Source: Trochalopteron elliotii
Taxonomy: Eukaryota > Chordata > Aves > Passeriformes > Leiothrichidae
Reading direction: 5' to 3'
DNA: 64,000 bases
Assembly (NCBI GenBank): GCA_024734555.1
Contig: JANPWX010000360.1
Span: forward strand, 1,219,628 to 1,283,627
Within the stretch, counting starts at the first letter, position 1. Each line of letters opens with the position of its first letter. The notes below the pieces were generated by a model. That model searched no databases, had not been told where the DNA came from, and saw nothing but the letters and a program-made list of their open reading frames with translations. The position numbers and the translations under genes are program-made. Shown in pieces: positions 11,635 to 24,900 of this stretch.

Positions 11635-14600
11635 ATATCCTTTGTAAGCTCCACCTGCTTTTAAGGTAACTTGATAGCCTGACAAGCTTGAAATGGGTAA
11701 GTAAAGGATATTTAATCTATGGCTGTATCAGTATTCCACTAATTAAATTGTACACTTGTTCTTTACAGTTTTTGGTTGTATAGTGTGGTTTTTTTTTGGT
11801 TTAGGATTGGCATTTTTTGTTTGTTGGGTTTAGCTTGTTATACACAGGGGAAAAGATGAAACTCCCAAGTCAGGTTTTAAGTAGGATAAATCACCCTCTG
11901 TTGGCTGTGGAGGGAATATCTAGCAGGTGTTAGATCAATGTAGGCACCTCAAATAGGTAGTGTGAACCTGGGCCTAAGTTTCAGATCTGTTTCTCTCTCT
12001 GTCTACTATCAAGTCAAAGAGCAACGAACAAAACTGTATCACTGGGATATGAATATTTGCAACAAAAATTCCTTCACTTACACAAGCTCAGAATTGCTGA
12101 AATAAATCATAAGCTTTTCCTTTCTGTTTGTTCCCATTTTGAGTGCCTGGATTCATACATGTGTGTTTCTGGCTCATTGGATTTTTCACAATGTAGCTAC
12201 TAGATCATATTCACAACACTGGCCTTTCTCTGGAATTTTTGATTGTGGAATATATTCTCTGGCTTCTTAGCTTTACAAAATGTTTACTCCTAATTAGATG
12301 AGCATAGTACAGGATGGAGACCTGTCATGCTAAGGATCTCCATCCAGTTTTGGTACAATTCAATTTCTCATCTTTTCTTTCCTCAAACTCTGTATCTTCT
12401 AGGCATTTACAAGCAGCATCCTTGACAGCAGAGCTTTACTGGAACGCTGACTGTCTGTCTGTAGCAGGACTGTCCTGCTGCTTCTCTAATAGCAGGTGTT
12501 GGATCAAGCTACAGCTTATGTGTGGTGTAGTGCTGCATTTCACTTAGGCTCATGGGCTCTTGGAAAATGGAACAAAGTCAGTGCTTGCATCTTCTTTCTG
12601 AGATGGGACGTTTTCTACAACCAGAAAAGCAATTCAAACTTTTCTTAGACTTGTGTATTTTGCAAGCTTGGTTTTTAACTCTGTGTATAGCTCCCTGTAA
12701 AGATATTGAAAGTTAAAGACAGTTTTGAATGGATCAGGTAGTCTGGGCTCTTGTATTTTGCAAAACCTTGCAAGTGTTCCAGTTGCACCATTTCCCATCC
12801 CCTAAATTATGGGAGTGATTTGAGGTGGTTACAAGTTCTTTGTAAGTCATCTAATTTTAGACATTCAGAGAGGAGCCCTTAAAAATATTTGGGAACTTAC
12901 TCAGACTTCACCAGTTCTATAGTCAGCCTAATGTGAGCACGCTTAAAGGGTGCATGGCATGTCTCCTCAGCTGTGGTAGAGCTAGGCTGCAGTTAATTGC
13001 AATCAGATTGTGAGTGGGTCCACAAGGTATTTTCATTGAATTATGCTTTTCAGGCCTGAAAATATGTGTGTCATCTCCATCAGAAGAATCAAGACATGCA
13101 TAATACATTTTCTAAATGGATTTTCCATTACTTCAACAGACAGTGGCTACAATATCAAAACATGTTTTAAAGAGCTAATAGACTAAAAATATGGTTGGTT
13201 GTTTCAGCTGCCAGAGCAAGTCAAATGAAAACTGTTGTGTAGCTAGAAAGGTGAGGTTACTATGGAGAGGCATGTTACCATTTTCTACGACTGGTTATGC
13301 TTAAAAGATAATAGCTCTTTTTTTTCTTTTTTTTCTTTTTTTTATTTTTTTTTAATCTCCACTGAATTAGCTGAAAAGGATTACTTCATAAATGCATTGA
13401 TTGATAAATCTGGTATGAATATTTCAAATTGTAATGACATGTCAGTACACAAGTTTTATGAGAAATTGTGAGCCATATTGCAAGGAAACATGTAGAAAAC
13501 AGAATCCCTCCACTGGTTAACACTACTCAGTACTCTGGCAACTGCATCAATATTATTCATAGTAGTCATTGTTGCAATAAACTTTGGTAACAACCTTGGG
13601 ATATACTTTGTGTATGCTTATGTAAAACATGAATCTGATATAATATTTACCATCAACAGGATGATTCTTACTGCTTACCGGTTGGGAAGTATCAAGCATG
13701 TTACATTTTATATCATATGTGAATGGATGTGATTTTCCTTAACAGTTTTCTACCTATCTTAATGCTTTAGAAAATAACTCTTCTATGCTGTGTGTAAAGA
13801 TATGCTATTTTGTGAGGTAAGTATATTCTTGGTTGGTAGCTATTAGTGGTTAGTTTGCAGTCATCCATGTGACAAATATAAATATGTTTTTATGTATCTG
13901 AAATTGACATTAAAGAGAGAAACAGGTATTCTGCTTCAGGTTTTTAAGGTTCATTTTAGCAGCTTTACACAAAAAGGTCCAAGTGACTTTTAGTAGATCT
14001 GTTAAAATCAGTGCATGAGTTGCCAGGTCACAGTTTTGAACTGATTCTATATGAATCTCTTTCTTAAATGGCTGTGAAAATTGACAGTGGTCAGGAAATG
14101 ATAGAGGTGTGTTTAATATTATTATATAGGTCTATTAAAAATTAAGTGGGATATTGCAGATATTTTTATACTAAGCAAAGCTCAATTGCATTTGGTAGGT
14201 AATTCTCCTTAGTAATTCTACTTCATCACTTGCAATGGTCCTGGAACACTTTTATTTTTACCTGTTAAGTATAGTAAAGTTTGATATCTCAGTTTAGAGA
14301 AAACAGAAAGAAGGAAAATATTCAGCTCTAGTAGATTGGTGATACCTGTTTTTTACACAAAGGGGGAAATTATTAGTAACAGGAAAGTAGAATTAGTTTT
14401 AAATTGTGACGATTCTATCTCAGAGCAGATTATTATTGGTTTTGTCAGAGTGCTTTAGTATTGTGTGAGATCTGGTAACATTTTTTTTTTTTTTTTGGTG
14501 TGTGTGTTTTGATTTTAATAGGTATTGGATTACAGAGTTCTGGATTATGTTCAAAATGGACTCTAAACTATCCACAGCTATGGAGGAATTTCAAGAGGTG

Positions 14601-15880
14601 GTTCGAGCTAATGGTGAGGAGTTACATTGTCGTCTAATTGACACATCTCAAATGTGAGTGTCAAAGTCTCAATACACTCTGAAAACAAACTTTTGCTCTG
14701 AATTTCCTTTATTTGAATATCATGTGTCTCATAAGTCATATGTTAGCTATCCTTAGAAGAATTTATACTTCATTACAGATGAAATATACATTCTGTAGAG
14801 GAACAGAATGCCTTTCAGGAATAGCTTAAGTTGAATTTAGTTGCAGAGTAGACTTTGTGCTGATTCTCTATGACAGCTAAGTTTTATTCTATCCAGGGAA
14901 CTTAGAAAATTTGTCAATGCCTAAGGGTTTTGCAAGATCACTTGAAATCAATGAAAAAGGGGAGTACAATTTGATTGGGTAACAGGTGAGGTAAAAAAGT
15001 GTGTTTATATTTTAGCAACAAAGGTAAGCGAGGATATAGTTTATTACATTGTCAGACTCTTGATATTGTTGAGATGATTTTGGTTATAAAATACTTATCA
15101 CGAGAAGAAGAAATCCTAGAGCTGTACATCACGTGGTTCTTTCTTGGGAAGATATCTTTCCCTGTTACATGAGAGTGAGATAGCTCTGTGGAACAGTACA
15201 ACTGACAAAACAAGTGTCAGTTTGGAAATGCACAGGCTAAAGCAGAGCGGAATTTGGCATACATTTTGTATCTGGTTATAAAAGAGGATATTTAGCTTTT
15301 CAAATTGAAATAAATTTTATTACTCTGTGGGTCAATAGCAAAGGGAGACAGTTCATATTCTGAGATTGCTCAAGGAAATCTAAGAATTATTAAATGGAGG
15401 AGTGCTGGATGTGTTCAATGAAAACACAGTTACAGACAGCTATTCTGAAAATGTAGAACTGATTGCAGAAATTATATAGACTCTCATGCTGTTTAGTAAG
15501 ACAGTTGTATTGTACTTAAGGTGCTGCATCAATACAATAAAGACTAACAATAATATTTTGTCATATAATCTCTAACGCATGAAAGGAGCTTGCTGTTTAG
15601 AAATTCAAATAATTCACTTTTTACTGCAGTAAGGCATGAAAATGATGTTACCTCTGACTTAGTGAAAGAGGCAAATTTTGCTCTTCAGTAAATAACTTGG
15701 AGTAATTGTGTTTTAAAAGAAATTCTAGGGATTGGTCTAGAAAGCTGACACAGCGTGTAAAGGCCAACACCAGTAAGAAACGGAAAGTCTCACTTCTTTT
15801 TGATCACCTTGAGCCAGAGGAGCTGTCAGACCACCTTACCTATCTTGAATTTAAGTCTTTCAGAAGAATATCAGTAAGTT

Positions 15881-15919
<39 letters not shown>

Positions 15920-18900
15920 TATGAAGCAAATATAGGAAAGACATAGAGAATATGGCAGAGAGATAGTATTACAAGATTAACCCTGCCATACAAGATGTTG
16001 GACATGTTGAATCTGATTCCAGACTCTCTTGTTTTACTAGTATTGAAAGTGGCCAGTGGAACTTAGATTCTTGGATAACTTAGATATCCTTCTGCTATAA
16101 CCATACGAGAGTGAGAGAATGAACCTCAACTGTGGAAGAATTGAGGCAAGATCAGTTGGAAGGAAGAGGAGTAAACCTTCTTCCAAATCCAAGATCTTCT
16201 TCCAAAGAAGCTTGTTTTGTTAGAACAAGGGATGTCATCATCCCTTGACTCAAATCAGTAATGAAGCTGAAATGGGATGAAGGAAACTTGGAATATTCTC
16301 CTAGAATGCTAACCTTCTGTGGCTGTAGTGAACAGTGCAGCAATCCTGTGCAGTGAATAATGGACTGCATTGAAGATGGCCACTGGACTCTGCTTTCCTT
16401 TTTTTATTGTGCATACAAAATAAAGACTAGAGATAAGAAAACACTTTGGAAAATGTCATTTTTAATTTGAGGAGAGATAAACATATTTTTTATACAAGCT
16501 TTCATATACACAAACAATTCTTAAGGATTTATCCAATTTTTTCTTCTTTCATTTGATTTGTTTTCTCAGTAATGTTTGTAGCTGATAAGATGCAAACTTC
16601 CCTATGCAGTCTGGCTTAACTTGCATCGTTGTATGCTACAACACTGCCTCTTTTCAAACCTGTACAGTTTACACATGGAAAAGTGAATGTTAGAGACCAA
16701 AATCTAGGAGGGTGGCAAAGTCTGTGTCATAAGACTGAAAGAAAAGTGGTTTTTTCAGGTTTTTTTTTTTTTTTTTGCTGTTGCTGTTATTTAGTTGTTT
16801 TTGGTGGGGTTTTTTTGTAGCACTACAATATGAACCTATACAAGAGAAGGGCTGTCACTAGATGGTGGAAGATTTCACAGTCGTGTTTTAATGTACTTTA
16901 TTTTGAGCTGACAGTACATGACTCTGTGTTTTGTGTTAAACTCAAGAAGCTGTAGAACCGAAGTCATGCACTGATTGCTGCCTGTAGGCAGTAATAATAT
17001 GCAAAGCTTATATAACTTATCATTTTGAAAACCTCTGTGCAGATGTAAGGTAATTAATTGAGTATAACAAGTGTGGTTTTAGTCAGAGTGTCAGATGTGT
17101 CATGGAGTTCCAACAGTTACATACATGTATACATTTTATACGCAGGGTACCTGCATATGCCTTTGTGTTAATTGAGCTTACCAAGACTTTGGTCAGAAAA
17201 TAATATGCAATTAATAATTAGCTGTATTAATTAAATCTTTGCAGATTTAATTAATATATGTAATGTATAATATATGTATAATTAATGTATGTATAATTAA
17301 TATATGTAATTAATATATGTATGCTTATGATGCCCTAAGGCACAGAATCCTTTTGTTATTTTAATATGGTATCATACACTGGGAGAAAGACTGAAAACGA
17401 TGAGCTGTGTCACTAGTCACTGAAATAACTATTTGAAGGTTTGGGCGTTTGAAAGTCAGAAGGGAATATTTGATCACATACACAGCATACAGAAAAATCT
17501 TCCATGAGGTACCATCCATCTTGCTGCAAATTAAGATGCAAGGAGTGGAGTTCACAGAGTAATGACTGGAGGCATGCTAGTGCTTGGAAAGTGTTTTAAT
17601 CTATAGTCATAAAGTACAGGGAGGCCACAGTCTTTTGTAAGAATCTGGATTCTGGATTCCTGTTGAGGCTCTTAAGTTAGCCATCACAATAACAGACTCT
17701 TGCAATATTTAAGTACCTAAATGTCTTTACTGTATCTGCCACTAACAAGCTTGTTATAGCTGACCTCATTAATAAATTTATGCACCACAATTAATTCAAA
17801 AGTTTCAAGTAGCATTTTAGAGATTAATTTCTTCAGCATTTTAAAAAAACCCCTTTTCTGCTGAAAAAAATATATAAACTGATTCATAGTTGTACTGAAA
17901 TGACTATGAAGTCCATAATTATGTAGTCAGATATTGAAAAATTATATATCTGTATAAAGTAGTTGCTTAAATTTCAAGATCCAGTCAAACCTGGCTGGAG
18001 TTTAAAATTCAAAGAGTAATTGCAATGTAAGTGGTATGTAATCTCAGGAGCAGCTGTACTAATTACTAATATTTTTTTCCATTTTTAATTTGACAAAGAC
18101 AAATCTAGAGGTGTCTGCTGTCATATTTGCTTTTAAAGTGCTAATAATTTTTATTAAACTGATGGAAAAAAATTATAAAGCTGCAAGAAAATCAGAGAGG
18201 GATGGTAAGAAACAAACAACAGCCTGACAATTTATGACTTGCTTAAAGATCAATGCTATTCCACATATTCCTGTGGAAAGGAAGTATACCTTTTACAGCT
18301 ATAGGTGTTTTGGTAAGATTTTAGTATTTTTGGTCATAGTAAGAAATGAGTGTAGAAATCCCATGTCACATTTCCTGATGATTCAAATTCTTGTGTATTT
18401 TTTTAATGGAAAAATCAACAGAATGGATAAAAATTGCATCAACAAAAGCAAATTATTTCTTTAATCTTAATGTAAGAATGGCTTTAAAAAAAAAAGTGTG
18501 TCACAGGTATCTACTGAATAATTTTAGATTGCCTCAATTAAATAAGAGAATCTCACGAGTTGTATTAAAAGTATTAAGGAATCTGTAGCCCTCATTCTTA
18601 CTTGTTTTATTTTAGTTTCGTATTAATCCCATTGAGCTTGCTTTAGTCAAAACCCCTGCTTTGAATTAACAAAGCTTTCACAAAGGAAAGATTTCAGTTT
18701 TATGGATATTTAAGGTGTAAAATACATATTTTATATTTCATTTGATAAGCAGACCTCTGTCCACATGCAGATCATGAGGCATATGAAATGACATGAATTT
18801 TCATTTATGCTTCTTTTTTTTGTTTAAGTTCTCAGATTATCAGAACTACATTGTGAATAGTAGTGTGAAAGAGAATCCAACAATGGAAAGATCAATTTCT

Positions 18901-21900
18901 CTTTGCAATGGTATCTCTCAGTGGGTGCAGCTAATGGTTCTCAGCAGACCAACACCACAGCTTCGGGCTGAAGTGTTCATCAAGTTTATTCATGTTGCAC
19001 AGGTCAGTTAAAATCTGGCATGTTTGGTGTTTATTTTGTCAGTCTCTGATAGAGCCCTTTCTTCTACTCTTCCCATGCTACTACTGTAGGGTGAGCTGGG
19101 AGTGCTGGCCCTGGTCTCCTGGTTCATACCCACCACATGTGTATTTGTGTATGTGTGCTGTTTTAGCTTATCTTCAGATACTACGGTGTCGTGGCACCAG
19201 GACTTCCTCATGTTTGTTCTGAAGAAATAATTTTCACTGTTAAACTGGACTTGCTTTTGAATTGGCATGTGAGATTCCCAGCCGTGGCTGTGAAGCTTTC
19301 CAAAGCATGAGTGCCTCTCATGGCTTTGGCTGTAATTAGAAGCATCCACCAGAAACACCCTCCTGGAAAAAAGGAGAGCTATGGTCCTATTCATATTCTT
19401 TGCATACTAATTCAACTGCAGTCATAACCAAGATAATAGGCAGTGTTTCCTAGTTGTGGTAGACTGTGGGAAGAAGGGGAGGTACTGAGAAAGTACTTTG
19501 AAGACATACTGTATCTGAAAATTTAATATTTGATTTAATAACAGTAAAATAAGTTCATGTTACACCCAGTAAAATCACAACTCATTACCAAAATACATGA
19601 AGTCAAATGGCACAAACTTGTAAGACTTCAGAGCAAGACAATAGAGGAAATTAAAATTTGGGGGTGCACATTGAACAACATGAACCTTTAAATTATACTG
19701 ATTTTTTTTATGTCAACACAGAAGCTCCACCAGCTGCAGAATTTCAACACATTAATGGCAGTGATAGGAGGTCTCTGTCACAGTTCCATTTCCAGGCTCA
19801 AGGAAACAAGCTCATGTGTTCCTCATGATGTAATTAAGGTTAGTATTGCTTCTCTAAGTTTTACGAATAAGAGAACCTTTAACTTTTTTGTCACTGCACA
19901 CACTAAAAGCAACCCTACTTTGTTGGATGAGATGGAAAGACAGAACAAAAATTCCTCTGGTTTTGAAGGGTTTTTATTTGTTATTTCATCTCTACATCAC
20001 CAGTTACTCCTACACTCCTTGCAACCCCACCTTTCTTCAAGATCTTGTACAGATTCTCTAAGGTTTCTCCTTTAATCTCACACGTGATGAGCTGCATTTT
20101 CATTTACATGCAGTAGTACAGAATAATATTCAAACATGAAAACAGAGAATTGGATCTTAAAACATATGAAAACGAAACTGTTGTCTTCCGTTGTAACACT
20201 GGCCATCCTTAGTCTGTAAAAGCTAGCACAGAGCTCTGCACTTTGAGTGAAAGGACTGATTTTGCTCCTCTGATCTTTCCACTTGACAGGTTTTATTTAA
20301 TTTAGACTTGAACAAATTTAGCCCTAATGCACACATAGTATGATGGAATGCTAGGACTCTATTTTAATTTCCAGTTAAATTCTTGTGAAATACCGATGAA
20401 AGCTGTTTAAAAAAAGGGAAGGAAGGCATATTTTTTAGCAATGCTTCTTAAGAAGCCTTTGTGTGGCTTCTTAAGAGACTTAAGAGAATAAGATACTTCA
20501 TCCTTTCTGGAGCCTGAAAGAGTCTGTAAAGGTATCTGAAAATCCTGTTTTGATCACAGTATGATCAACTTAAATGAATAGTGCATACCTGGAGTAAAGA
20601 CGTGAAGGTGACCTCCCACTGGAAATAGCTACAGCTATCAGAATCCATTACATCAGTTAGAAAGCTTATTTTAGAAGCAAGCAAAATTTGTGAAATTTTG
20701 TCATTGTGCACATCATTTGAATAACTTTTTGCATCAAGAAGTTGTATGCAGGTGTTAATAGAAAACAGGTAAAAAAAGTCTGGTCATTAGTGACTTGAAA
20801 ACACACTTCGAGGTTTAACAATGTCAAACAGTTTGTAAAGGTTACAGATCAGGAACTTTGACAGGAACTTCCCAGAGAAAACACTGGTCCATTGATTTTA
20901 TTATGTTAATGAGTCAACTTTGTACCTGTATAATTTTAAACAAGGGAAATATTTATACTGCTAGATTGAAGATTAATTTGGCCTTTATAAAAAACCCAAG
21001 ATACTGTTTCTCGTTCATTTCCATGGAAAAAAATTTTCTTAAAAAGACAGGTATGCCACCTAGAACTATAATATGACTTTGGATCACACCATGATGGGAT
21101 CATGGCACAGCATAGGGTTTCTCTGCCAGGACCTCTCCAGCAATTCCAGCTGGTGATCTGAAAGTTAGAGAATGAATTCCACATTTAAATGTGAAGATGG
21201 CTGCTTTTATGAATGTCACAGAGCTTGTGCTGTGCTTACACATTGACTGTATACAGATTCCCATGATTCGAGAGAATCATATTTCTTTTCATTTGATTAA
21301 AAGGGGAGTGTAAGGAGACCAGAATTATAGATTAGGCTATATATTAAATATCTATAATTACATATTAGTACCTAATTTATGGGTATAGGAAATCTAGAAT
21401 ACCTAGATTTCATTTGAAGTCTTAAAATTTTTTTCATGAGTCACTGTGAGTAAATTCCTTAACAATAACATGGGAAGCTCTTGTGTTCTGTGACAAAACC
21501 AGAAACAGTAACCAGCACTGATGTTTTGGTTTTCTTTTTATTTTTAGGTGTTTAATGAAATGACAGAATTGCTTTCGTCTTACAGAAATTATGATAGTTA
21601 CCGACGTGCCTATAACGAGTGCAGTAACTTTAAGATCCCCATCCTTGGGGTCCACCTGAAAGACTTGATATCCCTTTATGAGGGTATGCCAGACTACTTG
21701 GAGGACAAAAAAATTAATGTATACAAACTATATTCTCTGTATAACCACATAGATGAGCTGATACAACTCCAGGAAATGCCACTTCCCCTGGAGGCTAACA
21801 TGGACCTTGTTCACTTGCTGACAGTAAGTGTGCTAGATAAGATAAATACATCCAATTAAAAATTTCATATACCTATCAAACAACTAAATAGAGAATTCCT

Positions 21901-24900
21901 TTAATTAATTAAGCAACTATGAAAACATAAGATTGTAAGATTTTTTTCCCCTGAAGGGGAAATGTACAGGAATAGAAGAGAAAAAATTGGTGCTACTGAT
22001 TTATCTGGCAGCAAGGATAGAGGTGCTAGTTCAGCAATATGGTTCCAATTATTTCTATAAGGGAAGGAAATGTTTTTTTCTGCTTCACTGTAGTAGTATG
22101 CACTCTCTGTACTTTCAATAAGGAAGATTCCTTGTGTTGAAAACAAAATCACACAAAAGTTCAATCCCTCAAGATGCTGCATTTCTAGCCAAGTCTCTTC
22201 TGGTGCTTAAGAAACTGACATAAACATTAGTCAAATATAGTTGATGTATTTCAGTCCCAGTCATATCTAGTCAGTGTTATGCTACTAAAAATTAATGCTA
22301 CCTAGGATGTTGTTCAAACAATAGTTTTGGCTTCTCCTAGTAAGTTAAAATACTACCTTCTATTAAAATAGTAAATCTTCCTCTCTTGTTTCTCAGCTTT
22401 GTTCAGCCTTAACAAGTATCTCATCTTTGAAAAATCAGAGAGTCCACTTCCACTTTCTGGTTACAAGCCCTGTTTCAGGAAAAAGCTAATAGATAAAATG
22501 CTGATGTGCCTGAGGTTATTTGTTCTCTTGGGGAGCTCTCTTGTGTGAAATTAAGCACACATGCCCAGGGCTGTGTGAAGAGTTCACCACTTCACACAGC
22601 TGCATGAAGTGGTGAACTTCTTACTTCTTCCTGCTATTTGTTTTAAATGGCTTTTTTCTGAAATTATTCTAAGTGCTTTTTTTTCTTCTGAATAATATTT
22701 TATAAAAACAGCTATTACAAATGTGTAGAACTTTGGTCATAATTTCATGCAGGTATATATGACAGGACATAAATGAGAAGGAATACTTCATTTCAATGCA
22801 GGAGCTTCTGAACTCCCAATAGTCCATGCTCCAAATTTCCAGATAATGGCAATAACAGTCTGGAATGTAGAACTGGAGACATTTCAAATCACTGTGAACA
22901 CCTGTGCAGCTCAATTTATTTCTAAGTGTAATCTAAATTAAAAAAATAATGCAGCAAAAATATGAATGCACTCTAGTAACAAGTTTGTATAGTAGTGACT
23001 GTTCTGGGATTAAACTAATGTGTTTGTTTTCAGCTGTCCCTTGATCTTTACTACACGGAAGATGAAATTTATGAGCTTTCATATGCACGAGAGCCACGAA
23101 GTCACCGAGCTGCTGTAAGGGCCTTTACAGATTCTTAACAAAAAGAGGGCTTTTATGAGTGATTTTAACTTAAAAGCAGGATTTTTTTAAAAGAAAATTT
23201 TATCTCTTACATTCAATTTATTATTTTATTTTATTATATGCTAAATTGAAAGCTTTTTAGCTTTGTAGACTGAGTGAAATCCATTAAAGAGCAAATTTTT
23301 TGGTCGATGATGAAGCCTAAGATAGAATATATGGCAGACACCATATCAGGTTTTATAATACAAACACAAAGACAAATGAAGTTGCTATGTAGAGACATCA
23401 GTCTTAATCTTAATCTTGATATTGTTGATATTTTTTTCAAATGGAGAATTCTTGTATGATTCAAATGCTGAAACCCATGAATGTTATGTGGTAGTTTGGT
23501 TCCTGTTTTATAAATACAGAAAAGATGGCGATTTTACAATGCTGTCAGTGAACTGTGACAATTTAAGGAATGACTGCTCTTTTGAACAGTTCAAGGAAGA
23601 GCTTAAGCACCATGTAATTATCAAAGGAACGATGTTGGGTCCAACAGGTCATTTCTGCAGTCCTGTGTCACATAGTCCACTGCCACAAATGAAAGAAGCA
23701 TAATACTGAAAATCTTTCCATGTGGTACTAATGAAGTTCCTTTCAATTTTTTTCAGCCTATGACACCTTCCAAACCACCAGTAGTTGCAGACTGGGCTTC
23801 AGGAGTGGCCCCAAAACCTGATCCAAAAACGGTCAGCAAACATGTTCAGAGGATGGTAGATGTAAGTAAGGTTGGCCAATGTATTTCATATTATTGTAAA
23901 TCTTTGCAGTCTTAATCTCAAGGTGTGAGAAAATATGGGGATGGGACTTGTGTCCTCACAAACAGATACTTTTGCCTACTTGTAAACAGCAGCAGCGGCC
24001 GTGAGGCACAGATGGAAATTCCTTCAGTGGGTCAGGAGCCAGCAGGAGGAGTGAAAGCTGGTTTGTGTACTGCCAGAGTCACTCTTTCAGGGAGCCAGGG
24101 AGTCCATTTCTACCAGGGCCTCCAACACCATGTTACTGATGCAGTCTGATAGGAGACCTCTCAGTGGCTTTGTTACAAGCAGCAATTGCTTTTTCTCTTT
24201 CTTTTGGGTCCCCTGCTTTACAGGGAACTACTAAGTAAGGTGATTGGTTCCAAAACTGGTGGAGGTAGAGATGTAAAGTGTTCATCTTTGCTTGCCTGTT
24301 TCATCTCTTTTCTTTCTTAGCACTTCTAATATTGTGAGGCATCCTTTGATACACGCTGTTTTGGAATATATTTCTAAATTTGTTCTAGGTGTGCTCCTTG
24401 CCTTGCAGCCAGTGACAAACAGTAATACATTCCACAAGTGGAAACAGGTGTCTGCCTGACAATTCTGTCATATAACTGATTTTCTCATAACACTGGCCTG
24501 ATAAAGTAAGCTAGGCAGCTACGCTGATTTGGCCACAGAAATCACCATTGAGAGCACTAACTGAGAGCACTAGTACAAATTGTATCTGTGGGCCTGGACA
24601 GAATGGTCTTAAAGCAGAAGTAAAAAACAGTTGTCATTGTGCTGTGAAGCTTTTAGTCCAGCCTGTGTTGACTTAAGTATGTTTTGCTGCAAATCAAGAA
24701 ATCATAATGCTTTTTCAGTCTTAAGCAAAAAAAGCAATTAGACTGTTGCACTGTTTAATAGACACTGTGAGAAAACAGGAGAGGAAATCCATAAATAATG
24801 TGGAGGCTTTCAAAAGTGATAGTTCAGACCATCCTCATTATAAAATATTATGCTATTACCTTGCACAGTCTGTCTTCAAAAATTATGACCATGATCAGGA

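Noticed and set aside
11644..13770. Ordinary GT-AG splicing of the intron between exons 3 and 4
   Set aside because: Both AG choices near the exon create an immediate in-frame stop and lose the match to the family; the AT-AC pair fits exactly.
19839..20075. Readthrough extension of exon 8 as an alternative protein end
   Set aside because: The frame stays open for about 80 codons past a GTTAGT donor, but the added residues have no family similarity and skipping the rest would truncate the catalytic core.
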